DNA of 64,000 nucleotides, taken from NCBI RefSeq assembly GCF_950023065.1, contig NC_088681.1:28988836-29052835 (forward strand). Reading direction: 5' to 3'. The position numbers and the translations under genes are program-made. Shown in pieces: positions 33,917 to 45,321 of the stretch. The DNA comes from Planococcus citri (lineage: Eukaryota > Arthropoda > Insecta > Hemiptera > Pseudococcidae). The notes beneath the pieces were generated by a model that searched no databases, was not told where the DNA came from, and saw only the letters and a list, made by a program, of their open reading frames with translations. Position 1 is the first letter of the stretch. Each line of letters begins with the position of its first letter.

Positions 33917-34360
33917 TGTTGGGGGTAATACCTATCTTTCCCTCCCTGGGGTGCCCTCCACGTCCTAACACTCCCAAGGGGCCCCACTAGATTTCGGGAC
34001 TAAACAAGCCTAAGCTGTATAGGTAACCAACAAGTACCATATAATACCGAATAAGGAACAATCCAGTTGCTTATTAACGTTTATTATATTAAGCACAATT
34101 GACAGACAGTCATACGTCTGACAGATACAATACAATGTATTACTCTGCTGAGCGTTGTTCTAACAGACTATTAGTGGCCAGTGTCAAAGCTACTATGTCC
34201 AAGAGATTAAAACAACTGCACAGAGGCAGGAACTTTTGGCAGGGTCTACCTCTGGATGGAACTAGTCCACCAGAAGGCGCTAATCTAGTTAGCTTACCCC
34301 CAGCCTGGGCATAAATTACCCCACTAGGTAGGTAACTAGGAGTCCCTAGTCCCCACTACA
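33753..34360 (-). mobile_element. Gypsy-like LTR remnant with triplicated LTR end and PBS, TSD ACGT
   Basis: A 608-bp insert flanked by ACGT (33749-33752 and 34361-34364), with termini TGTAGTGGGG... and ...TACCCCCAACA on the minus strand. The LTR proper is 34360 down to 33917 (444 bp). Directly after its end, with one spacer base, stands TGGCGCCCAACGTGGGGC, which matches the tRNA-Lys primer-binding site used by gypsy-type elements (established knowledge). The LTR end then appears again, the PBS again, and the LTR end a third time. No coding region remains. It is therefore neither a full provirus nor a simple solo LTR. Confidence 0.82.
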
Positions 34361-34548
34361 ACGTAGTAGTTTCCCGTTGCTTTCTACGCTATCTACAAAG
34401 TAGCTCATACATCACTAGTCGGGTTTTTACAACCCTGAGTTCCGTAATCACTGCTACCTATAGTTGCTCAATCAGTTACAGCTTTTTGATTCCGGCAACA
34501 GATAGCGTGCATTTCTGTTGCTACTGCTGTTCTGGTGCTCGGAGCTTA

Positions 34549-35446
34549 GGGGAGAGACGCCAAATATGGAATACCATCTTTAAAATTGAGATTGCTCATC
34601 CCCAAATCAACTTAAAGGTGATCTCAAACAACCAATGGGTAGCTGCAACCCTCTAGTTTCACCCTCTAAAAGCTCAGTTCTCAAAACCAAAAACTTTTCC
34701 CCCCACTCCCAATTTTGTAGAAAGTGTCATTTTTGGACTTTGAAAAAATGGTTCCCAAATATGGAATAGTTTTTTTTTCAAAAATTACTCGCAAAAATAT
34801 GTATTTAAATGAATTTATTTGACTTGAAATGTAATAAGTAATTAAAACCTTTGACTACAATAACAAAATTCACATTTTAATCAATTTAAAATGTGAAATT
34901 ATCCGACTTTGAAAAGAAAATTTTTTTCAAAAATTAATGGATAAAATTGCGTATTTAATCAAATTTATTCGACTTGAGACCTAAAATACATCTAAGATGC
35001 ATAATTACTAACGTTTTGAACATGTATGATCGAAAGAATACTTAAAAAGTAAGAAACAAAACATATTCCATAATAGGCTACCCAAAGAATCTGAATAAAA
35101 AACGATCATAACTTTTTTATTTGCAGCTTACGAGAAAAACTGATGAAATATTCTGAAAGTACTCACTTTTCACTTCTAGAAGCAATCTTCATACAAATGT
35201 TTTCGCACAATTTTCTGCTAAAATTTTTCAATTCAAAATTTTTCACAGAAAAATTTTTTTGATATCAAATCACATTTTTGTCAATTAAACACAGACAACT
35301 TTACTGATCACCACCAAAACTCGTATAGCCAGGTTATTTCACTAGCTTAATCGATTCTGACCATCGCCGGTAGATTTTGATGGTAAACATTCGAGATATT
35401 GTCGCATTCCATATTAGGCAACATTCCATATTTGGCGTCTCTCCCC
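34549..35446. mobile_element. TA-flanked MITE, 898 bp, 24-bp terminal inverted repeats
   Basis: The ends are perfect 24-bp inverted repeats (34549-34572 and 35423-35446), starting GGGGAGAGACGCCAAATATG. TA is duplicated outside (34547-34548 and 35447-35448). Removing the insert and one TA restores the SINE reading seen in copy 1 (GAGCTTAA followed by the ATAGATG block). Subterminal words CCAAATATGGAATA (34755) and CATTCCATATTAGGC (35405) repeat the terminus. There is no open frame of note, so it is non-autonomous. The TA target suggests Tc1/mariner-type mobilisation. Confidence 0.85.
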
Positions 35447-35589
35447 TAACATGTAATAGATGTTAAATGCACTAAAATGTATACATTACACGTTAACGCC
35501 TGCGTCTCTAGCGGGATTTGAACCCACAACCTCTTGTTCAGAAAGCTGTGGCTCAACCCACTACGCCACCGAGCGTAAAGGCCTAAATA

Positions 35590-36410
35590 TACAGAATTAA
35601 GAACTGGGAAGGCGGCATCAAGATAGGTGGAAGAAGAATCTCCAATCTCCATTACGCCATGAAGAGGTACTGGCAGATCTGATTAGGCAGGTCAGGATGG
35701 TCTGTGAGGACATGGGACTCCTCATAAATGTGGCGAAAACCAAGGTCATGGTTGTTGATAGAGCTAGATACTTACCAAATCCGAAGCTCTGAATGAATTT
35801 GAAATAGTGAACTCATTTATTTATTTGGGTTCACTTGTGGATGCTGATGGAGGATCAGCCAAGGAAATCAGAAGAAGAATAGCTCTTGGAAAAGCAGCGA
35901 TGTCTCGGTTGAGAAAAGTCACCACCAACTGGAAAATCTCCATAAAAACGAGGACAAGACTAATCAGGACGCTAGTTTTTCCAGTTTCCTTATATGGAAC
36001 AAAGACCTGGGCATTAAAACAAGATGATCGCAGTTGAAATGTGGGTATGGCGCAGGATGTTGAAGATAGCATACACTGCGCACCGAACAAATGCATCAAT
36101 TGTGGAACAACTGCAAGAACCAACCAGGCTAAATAAAATAATATGTGAAACCAGGATAATGAGTTATTTTGGACAAATAGCCGGAAGAGGACTGGAAAAC
36201 ATCAAAAAAGGAATTCTCTTTGGCAAGGTCCCTGGGACAGTGGGACACTATGGAGAGGAAGATCTCCAACAAGATGGACTGACACAGTCCGGAAAATAGT
36301 TGTCTCAGTTGTGACTGTGGCCACACTATCTCAAGACAGCTAGAGAGGAGTAGCGGTCGTTATTTGGGGCACACTAGTTGCTTGCGACTAAGATGTTGAT
36401 GATGATGAAG
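35590..36410 (+). pseudogene. RTE-like LINE fragment (reverse transcriptase C-terminal half)
   Basis: It encodes broken pieces of an endonuclease/reverse-transcriptase polyprotein. GIKIGGRRISNL at about 35612-35647 is followed by a corrupted catalytic block (HYAMKRYW where YADD is expected). Then come DMGLLINVAKTKVMVVD, FIYLGSLVDADGGSAKEIRR, RLIRTLVFPVSLYGTKTWAL and EMWVWRRMLKIAYTAHRTNA. The wording (KTKVM, YLGS..DGG..KEI..RI, ALYG.ETW, MWCWRR.L.I..T..RTN) is characteristic of RTE-type insect elements. It has several frameshifts and stops. It ends near 36388-36410 in GATGATGATGAAG, the trinucleotide tail expected of RTE elements. The 5' half is missing. Confidence 0.82.
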
Positions 36411-39400
36411 AAAATAAAAATAATTTTGCACCTTCTGGAGAAATTCAAAAATCTTGGAGAAGTTGAAAATCGCGCTTCGGACTTTAAAATGATCGGAATT
36501 GGTAAAATTCTAGTCAAAGAGGAGAGGGGGTTTATATGTACTTTCAGGACTAATTTTCGTAATTTTCTCTGAATAAATAAGTACTTCGGTGGGTGTATAT
36601 TTTTGCCAACATTTTTTTTTTAAAAAAAAGCTTATCTAAATCGTCTTTGGGCAGATGAAATTCTGGTGATGGGACATATTCGTATATTTCAGGCCTTGCT
36701 TACGAGTGTTTTTAAAATGAAAATTAGGTTATCCTAATCATGACATTATTTTTTAAGTAGGTGTATGTTTTTGGAATCAAAATTTGAGTGTTTTTTCACT
36801 TTTTTCCTAAATAAGTATACCTAGGTACCACCAGTATAAATTTCATTCATTTTTTTCAGCTTCAATTTTCTACACAACTCGACGAAATATTCTCATGAAA
36901 ACCTTCATTTTTACGTGTATCTTTTGTGATACCGTTTTAGATAAACACGTCGAAAACTTACAAAAAAAATACCTTGTTCTCGCCGCTAGCCAGACAACCT
37001 TCGACTATAAGTTTAAATGCCACAGTACAAAAAAAAAGTCTGAAATATTTCTCCGCCACGATTTTTCATTCGACTTGAACTTTGTTCGATATCAACAATT
37101 TGAAAACCCAAGCAGCCTCGTGTAATTTCATTTCGAAAAAATTTATATCGCGAATTCGTAAAAAAGAGGAAAAAATTATGTCGAAGTTGCAGATAGTATT
37201 CGGTTAAAAATGAATGAAAAAAAATGTTTTATGGATTTATTGCTTCTCTCGTTTATCGAAGGAGTTACTTGAAATGTTGAGCATATTTTGGCGAATAATC
37301 AAAAATGCGAATAATTCATGAAGAAACGGCTTTTTAAAAACTCGTTTTCCGAGCATTCGAAAAAAAAAGAATGCTCATCGTATTCTTTTTCGCGAATATT
37401 TTCTAGAATAGAAGAGTAAAAATTTTTGGAATTTTTATCAAGTAACTTGAGTAGTATATTTTGTGAAAATATAATTTTCGAACAAGTATTTATTTTATAT
37501 ATATAAGTCATAAAACCTGAGAGAATCGATGCTGGATTTTTCAAAATGGTTTCTTTTTAGGCATTCAAGTCTATAAAGAGGTAGGCACACATACCTATTT
37601 TCAGAATTTTTTATTCGAAATGTTGAAATTTTTGAACTGTATGCATGAAGTGGCAAGTGTAGCTGTATGTTTTTAAAATGATTCTTAGAACAAAGGGTGA
37701 TAATGAACCCGTCTTATGGAATTCTTTCTTCAACTGTGTTAGTATTTTTATTTTTCTCATATTTTTTGTGTGCAATCAAATGACCAGTACGGTAGGCAGG
37801 CTACCTATTTAGCTGTCCACATAAACAATTTGGTACATTGAATTTGCACATGAAAAGCGAGTTTGCTCAAAAGTTACCTAATCTGCTACCCGATATGGCA
37901 CTTATTCGAGAAAGTCATTTTATGCATCAGTTCCATCTATTGAATTAAGTTAGAAAATAAACTCATGCGAAATTCTGTTATTAATTTAATTTTAGCAAGC
38001 GCTTTATATATACCGTTCCAAAGAGGCAAAGACATGCTGGCTTTGTTCTATTTTAATCATGTGCCCAGCCGGTAAATTACTCTGGTATTTATACAAAAAC
38101 ATGGCGGCGCTGATGGCGTATAGTAGGTATACAACTTGGCTAATACTTTACGGGGTATATGGCAACCGCAGGACGAAAGTACGAAAACATGTAATTCGTA
38201 TATCGAAACGAATACGATACGTTAATTTTTCCATTTGGAAATAATTTTCACTTGGACAAATCGCCGCTTTGATGTGTAATGTTGCTCGTAGCGAGTATAT
38301 AGCCTACGCTGGTATAGAGATGATAAAACGAGAGAGAGAGAGGAAACAGTATTGTATTAATACCGGAATAAAGCACCCATGAGACAAATCCGTACAGTAA
38401 AATTTTCCTTGTCAATCCTAATTACATTCATGAATATTTAATGAAACCTAGCGAACTGTCAAAACGAGGTAAAACGCTGCCAGCCAACAACCAGCCGACG
38501 AATAAAATAGGTACATATTCGTCGACTGACATTTTCAATAGCTTTTCCTTATGGTTTATAAAATTACGGACATAAAAGCTCTCGACAATTTTTTACGCTT
38601 CAAAATGACCAATTACCGAGTTTTACCGACGTTACTTTGAAAAATAACCGCAGACGGTTGGAACGGGCGTAATTTAACCAAATCCAAAGATAAAGCTCAG
38701 CCCGTACATTAAACTAAGTGAAAAGTCAGCTGGTAAAGTTGTATTTACCGAAGTAACCGTTGCTGCTGTGCCATTTTCCTTGTTTCTTATTATTCACCTG
38801 TAATCTATATTGCCGAGCGCTGCTACGAGAAGTAGGTACCTAACTACCTATACGAGTTTACAGAGTAGCAGAGCTTCTTATCTTAAATAAATCGTGACGC
38901 ATATACAAGCTACATTTCACCTCTGCACCCTCTAGCCTCCGCAAGCACGGTGTTGAAATTAATTTAAATACTATATCTGATTACCCCTTATTATCTACGT
39001 GCAACGTACGCCTATTACCGCCGAATTGAAGCTTTTCAGCTTTAAATGGCTTAGTGACATGACGTTTGAATGGAATACACCGTATCACTTATACTTAATC
39101 GTGTTTTGTTAAATTTCCCAAGTCTTTGCCTTTCAGATTACGTGGGCAGATGTTAAACGATACTTACAAATTTATGCTCGAAAAGCGTACGTACCTACGG
39201 TGAAAGGGGGGAAAGGGAGGAAAATATACGTTACCAGACTTCCGTGAGACGAGAACTAAACTGAAGGAAAAAGTTATGCTTTTCGACTAGTTTTTTTTGT
39301 GTTCAGGGAGGCATCCTCCTTCCTCCACTCCGGAATTCACCTAAAATACAAATTTCTTAGGTAGGTACCCTTTAATAATTTATTATTTTGTGATCAGCGA

Positions 39401-40709
39401 GGATTTGCCACTCCTTTTTGTCTTCTAGATTCGCTGTCAGTTTGCACCTGGAATTGACTTCTTATTTTTAGGTTTTATTCATCAACCTATTATAGGTATT
39501 CCCGGCAACAGGAAAAAATTTTTTCGCACTCTGTAAAGAAAAATCGAAGACTTACCTACATTTTTCAAAATTTGACGAATTTTTAAAAATTCAACTATGT
39601 CAATTTTTTATAAAGAAATCTTGGCTTGGTGAAAATTGAGGTGGAACGCTGCAGTTTTGTTTATAGGTATTTTACTTTTGACCTCCCTGCAAATTCTGAA
39701 ATTTATTTAAAGACTTTATAATTTGGAACTCCTGCGAGCTCTGAATTTTTTTTAAAAATTGCATAGAGGTAGTTTGAAGCTCCTGCAAATTTCGAAATTA
39801 GTCTCCAAATTTGTGAATTAGAGCCCCCAAAAAGTCTGAAATTAATTTTCACTTTGGTATTCTGCAGTTCCTGCAAACTCCAAAAATTCGTCAAAAATCA
39901 AAAAATTCCTGTTCTAATTCCTACATTTTTTCAAAAAAATAATAAAAATCATTGAGAAAAGTTGATTTTGGATTTTCAAACATTTGCGTTGACATCGGCT
40001 TCATTATGACATGACAGTTAGATCAAAAACAGGCAAAATATGGAAGAACACAAAATGACATTTCCAAAAAAAAAGGCTAATGTCAAAAAATGTTATAGCC
40101 TTTAACAATTGTTTATAACGCCAATGAATCAGACGCCATTTTTTTAAAAGCAAATCTCGATGAGAATTTGTAATAATAGCGAGTAAAAGAGACGAATAAA
40201 AAATTGCTTTTTCATTTATCCTCTAGAAATTTTTCGATTCAAATTTTCTTTGTAAGGCAATAATTAGGTGTTGACGAATAGACACCGCCTTCTTACAGTC
40301 ATCATCATCTCCTGAATACAAAATACTTTGTCGTCGTATAACCTGGCAATTTTCAGTATTTTTAAATAACTTTTCACAGGGCCTATTATTGTTTGTACCA
40401 TTGAAATAAAACTAAAGTACAATTTTCATTTGAAAGTATCGCCTATTATTCGACGAATTCGTTGGTTTATATATAGATTTTATTATTTAAATTTTGTTCG
40501 TTTGAGAGAAGGAGAAATTATCAAAATATTAGAAGGAAATTACCTACTCGGTTTAAAAAATCTGATTAACTAGGTGTTAATGTGAAATTCAAGGTAGTTG
40601 ATAATGGAAAGCAGTTAATGCAGAAAAGTAAAATTTATTACTGAGGGAAAAAATCAAAAAATTAAAATTGAAAAAAGTTTCATAACTTAATCACATTTCT
40701 TTAAACTTA
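36411..40709. other. Arrestin intron; nothing coding recognised
   Basis: AT-rich, with a short (GA)n tract at 38328-38342 and single units of the 33.14-kb tandem repeat at 39690-39900. Open stretches at 36.9-37.1, 37.3-37.5 and 38.06-38.24 kb show no recognisable motif. Confidence 0.45.
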
Positions 40710-40713
40710 TGTA

Positions 40714-41913
40714 TGTAGGGGGAGAAAGTAATTATCTTGTCCTTGTCCGCAATGTAGGGGTGTGGATTGCATATTCGAACACATTACTTTTGTTGATTCT
40801 CGATATAATTGCATTTCTTCGCATAAATGCAATTATCCACCAACATTATGTCCTCTGACTCTTTCCTAAGGAGCCTCGTGAACCGTAACAAATACAGGAT
40901 TTAACGGGGAACTTGATATCGTGAAGCACAAAGTCATAAAATAGTAGAAAACGTCATAAGTTGTTCAGGTAGGCAACCCTGATAATAGATCTTCTCAGGG
41001 TTAAAGCGTACAAAGGAAATTATGACATCTTAATTAGCCAAATAATAAATTCATGTATTGATAGCGTAAACACGTAATATCACAGGTTGCTCAAATCATA
41101 TACTTACATGAATGAGACTTCTATAATTAAATGATAATTATAAACTTCCAATAGAAAACGTAATAAATCCAATGCGTAATTTGGTGGCAGGCTTTCAATG
41201 TTTTTAGTTGCATATTGAGCCCAAAACCGAAAAGCTCATATACAACCCCCTGTTGGGGTCTTGGTTAAGGACATCGCGTTCTCTGGAGTGCCGTGTCTAC
41301 TGACGAGCTTTTAACCCCGACGCCTGAGTGCTAGTTACATTCCACGGTTCCTCATTTATGATCCTTCATGACTTATATCCCACGATACGGTGGAGATATA
41401 AGAACGCGTAAGGCATGACTCGATATGTTGGTCCATGATGAATGGGATAAGTTCCAAGCGTCCTTAGAAAGCGTATCCACAGCATAAATTGGTATTTCAT
41501 AAGTCTTGGTCACCAAGGTATTCCACTGGGCAGCAAGAAGTCGAAAGCGTGAGGAGGAATGCGTACAACAACTGGAACAGCTAGCGTGGTGAGTTGTTGG
41601 AACTAACAACTGAGGAAAAAACGCTTATGCAGGCGCTTATAAAGGCAAAAGTTCAATGTAAAAGCGGCAGGGATGACGGATATTTGGTGTGAAAGTAGGG
41701 ACATAATGGCGCGCGTCGCGTAGGTCTCATTGGTGGTAGCAAATTGGTGGTGGTATCGTGGAAGGGTTGATGAGTCGCGAATATTTCTTGCGGCTGACGT
41801 CACGAATACCTTAAATAAAATGCGTATGACGTCACGAATACCTTGTAGAATTACGTAGAAACATTCTTTTTCTACCGCCTATTGTGGAAAAAGTGATCAT
41901 TTCTACTGCTACA
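40714..41913. mobile_element. Solo LTR, 1200 bp, TSD TGTA
   Basis: It begins TGTAGGGGGAG and ends TTCTACTGCTACA, giving TGTAG...CTACA inverted termini. TGTA lies immediately outside both ends (40710-40713 and 41914-41917). Within 1.2 kb there is no gag/pol-like reading frame; the modest minus-strand frames at 41.37-41.80 kb look like nothing known. The composition differs from the flanks (more GC in 41220-41800). It is a solo LTR of unknown family and orientation, inside the arrestin intron. Confidence 0.72.
41795..41834. promoter_or_regulatory. Two CRE palindromes (TGACGTCA) in the LTR
   Basis: TGACGTCA occurs at 41795-41802 and 41827-41834. They lie within a direct duplication of TGACGTCACGAATACCTT spaced 32 bp apart. 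This palindrome is the canonical CREB/ATF binding site, and duplicated enhancer motifs are common in LTRs. Function here is inferred from sequence only. Confidence 0.5.
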
Positions 41914-41917
41914 TGTA

Positions 41918-42407
41918 CATACATAAGTCCAAAAAATCTTCACGAGGCTCTAGAATAATGACTCAAGGCCATCACCAATCAAGTTGAGAAATAATTTCAG
42001 CTTTTCACCTCAATTTAGTAAAATTTTGATTTTGACATGGCAACTTTCAAAAACTCATAAAAATTCTATAAATATCCAATATTCAGAGTACCACCTGATC
42101 TTACATTATTTTGTCTGACTTTTGAGAACTTGGAAAAAAATTACAATTAATTCTCGACATTTTGTCACATTTTTAAAAACAGAAAAATATGACCATTTTC
42201 TGACATTTTGGTATCATGCCATTTCAATCAATATCCAACATTTAGAGTGTATCTGATTTTTCAGAATCTTGTCTGAATTTTAAGAACTTGGAAAAAATTA
42301 TAAGGATGAATTCTTAATGTATCACAATTATTACATAGGATGTCAGACTTAAAAATAAGTTGAAAAAATCATCAATTTTTGAAATTCCCACTTGGATTTA
42401 AATAAAC
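41918..42407. other. Dispersed repeat copy; no gene
   Basis: The part at 41935-42060 belongs to the GAGGCTCTAGAA / CACCAATCAAGTTGAG / TTTCAGCTTTTC family. The remainder is AT-rich. Confidence 0.45.
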
Positions 42408-42574
42408 TGGGCCATTCCACGCCAATTCGACCAAGAAATGGTAAGGGGAGGGGGTCGGATTTTCCCTGTGGAAAGACCTTCCGAAGGGATGACCAACGGC
42501 GTAAATCGCAGCTCTCTAGCTCGGTTTTAAAGGCTGATAGGAGGTGTCAAAGTTTACAATGAGCTTGAAATATC

Positions 42575-43752
42575 AGGGTACATTTCCCCCTACCCACCCA
42601 TTTTGAGAGGGGCGGTAAAAAGCACCTAGAAGGATAGTGCTAGGTTAGTGCTGGTTAGTGCACGCATCCCCGACGTTAGTGCACGCCCCCTTCACCCCCA
42701 TTTTTTAAAAAATATGTGGGGGGGTACAGGGAAACGTGGTACCCCCCCATTCACGGAAGGGGGTTAAAAACCACCTAGAAGGTTAGTGCTAGGTTAGTGC
42801 TGGTTAGTGCACGCCCCCTTCACCCCCATTTTTTAAAAAACATGTGGGGGGGTACAGGGAAACGTGGTACCCACCCATTCACGGAAGGGGGTTAAAAACC
42901 ACCTAGAAGGTTAGTGCTAGGTTAGTGCTGGATAGTGCACGCATTCCCGACGTTAGTGCACGCCCCCTTCACCCCCATTTTTTAAAAAATATGTGGGGGG
43001 GTACGGAGAAATGATTTACGAAAAAAGGGGAAGAACGTCGTTGAAATGGTTAAAACCCACATAGTTCGACTCAGTTTCGTTAGTGCTGGTTAGTGCACAC
43101 ACCTACACAATCACTCCTCCCCCCTCCTCTAACTTCCCCTCACCCTCACTATTACACGAAATGTTGGCATCTGGAAAAATGTGTGCTGTGTAAATATCGA
43201 TGCTTCATTGTCTGTAAAACCACATACTTAGGTATACCATAAGTTTCAATCAGTACAGATTCAATTTTGACTTCTTTATTACAGATACCCTATAAGAGGG
43301 CTGAAATTATTTTTTCGGCAAAAAGTTCAACTGGGATATTCTGAAACATCACTCAAAAAAAAATTTCCACCATTCCCGTACGTACCTACCTACTCGACAA
43401 CTCATTTTTTGAAATAAGTTCAAAACTAGATTTTTTACCAGAGACTAAGAGAGAGGAAACATTAAAAAAAAAAAAAGTTCAATTTGGAAAGTTCATGCAT
43501 CATTCAACCACTAAAAACAGTAGAAAATTAAACAACTTCTTGAAAATCCCACTTCGAGCCAATGGGCAGTGGGCGCGCACCCTTCCCCCTCCCGCCCGCC
43601 CTTATGGGGCGAATAAATTGACAATATGCGTATCGTTTTCATATGAATTGAACCCGCTAAACACGAATATGAAATTGGATTTGTAGTTGCATCCCCCTAA
43701 GGAGTTTCTTCGAATGTAGCTTTTATAGAAGGGTTAAAAATGACTTCATATT
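42575..43752 (+). repeat. Left arm of the giant foldback
   Basis: It matches 45322-46518 in inverted orientation with very few differences; a 63-codon open stretch is letter-for-letter the same in both arms. It contains the tandem GTTAGTGC-rich units at 42630-43020, then a single-copy part. Confidence 0.9.
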
Positions 43753-45321
43753 ATTTTGTGGATATACTGAAAGATATCATTCAGAAGACTGAAGAAATAT
43801 TTTGGAACGCACGTGTGTCCAATGCTTTGGTGATTATTGCCAACTTTGAAAAATTGAAAAAATTCCTTAATTTTTGGCAAATTTTCTCGAATTTTTAAAA
43901 TCAGAAGCTTTGGCACCGTTTCGTTCCAAAATATTCCCTCGGTTTTGAGAATGATACCTATCCTTCAAAATTTTGCCATCGTTAATGCGAAATATTTGCA
44001 AACGACTCCACTGAGTTGTAATTGACGAGAAAATTGTAAAAAAAAATAAAGAAACGTTTAATTTCTGCAAAATGGGTAGGTAGGTACACATAAAATTGTT
44101 TAAAATAAAGGAAAATTTTTTTTATTGAATTTAATTAAGTATAAGCTTAGAGTACCTACTCGTTAATACCTATTTACAATTTTTTTAAATTGTATGTTGA
44201 AAAATTTTGTTTTTTTCGTTAAATGTAATAAGATTGCTCAACTTTCTGGTTTTTTTTTTGTTGAATGTAAGCAAACTAATTTCAATAGGATATGACATTG
44301 ACTGCAGGTGGTTTCAATAGGGAAATTTCGAGTTTCAGGCATCTAATGGAGGCTCCAGTAAATTTCAAAAAGTCACTGGAGGCTCCAAAATGACTTGAAA
44401 TCCGCTTGTAATCGACTTCATGAGTAGCGTATTGAGACGAGTTTGCAGAATGAATTTCGGCTTTCCAACTCCATTTGATGATGTTTTGTATGGGAGTTTC
44501 AAGTTTCAAAAATCTGGTAGAGGCATTTGGCAGTTCGAAAAAAGGATATATTCCAAATTTCAGCATTCTATGTCAACTTGATAAAATTTCGATTTTTTCT
44601 CCTCATTTCTTTGGCTTGAATTAGATTTTCAAAAATTCACCAAAAATCGAAAAAGGCACTTTAGCTTTTGAAATTTTGACAGCTGATAAATTTTTGCCTG
44701 CTCTTTCGATCTACCTTTGTCTTGGTTTAAATTTTCGTGAAAGTCCTACGTTTTGGAACGCAAAATCTGCGATTTCGGCTGCCATGTCAATCAAAATGGC
44801 CGCCATTTAGGTAGGACCACTTTTTTTTAGTACAAGGGCAAGGAATGTTTCTTCGGACTCCCCCTTTAAGAAAAAAGTTGAAAATTTTTTGTGAGGTAAA
44901 TTTTTCATGTACATAGTAACTGGGCTGCAAATAAACTAGTTGATGATTGGGAGAGGGAGAGGATCAGAGGAAGGAGGAATAATTGTGTAATTGCGTGCGC
45001 TAAGCTCTATAACCAACACTAATAAAAATGAATCGAACTAATTAGATGCTTCAATAATTTTTTACACGTATTTCGTAAATCATTCCTCATGATTCACCCC
45101 ACATTTTTTTTTTCAAAAAAGTGAGAGGGTGGCTGCACTAACGTCAGAAATACGCAGCTTCACTAACCTGCGCTAACGTGGACAATCAATCTATGTGGGT
45201 TTCATTCAGTTTCATGTCATGAGTGGGGGAGCCATTTCAGGGGACCCACCCAATGATTCTTTCATTTAGTGTATTTGGCATCATTAATGCAAAATATTTG
45301 CGAAGAATCCCACTGAACACG

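Larger units (their letters stand above)
33612..35576 (-). mobile_element. SINE copy 2, split by an LTR remnant and a MITE
   Basis: This is the same SINE family as 6284-6696, inverted. On the minus strand the head starts at 35576 (ACGCTCGGTGGCGTAGTGGG) and has B box GGTTCAAATCC. The body is found at 35447-35500, 34365-34546 and 33620-33750, and the tail is (ACG)n at about 33612-33625. Two later insertions account for the extra 1.5 kb: 33753-34360 and 34549-35446. A partial target duplication AAAGGC is seen outside (33603-33608 and 35577-35582). Because copy 1 is uninterrupted, it serves as the empty-site reference for both insertions. Confidence 0.85.

Noticed and set aside
33753..34360. Simple solo LTR
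   Set aside because: A simple solo LTR would end at its terminus next to the target duplication. Here a PBS and two further LTR ends follow, so it is described as a rearranged remnant.
43495..43686. A 63-codon frame repeated identically at 45388-45579 on the other strand
   Set aside because: The identity comes from the inverted arms of the foldback element. The peptide has no recognisable domain, and the surrounding arm is non-coding tandem repeat.
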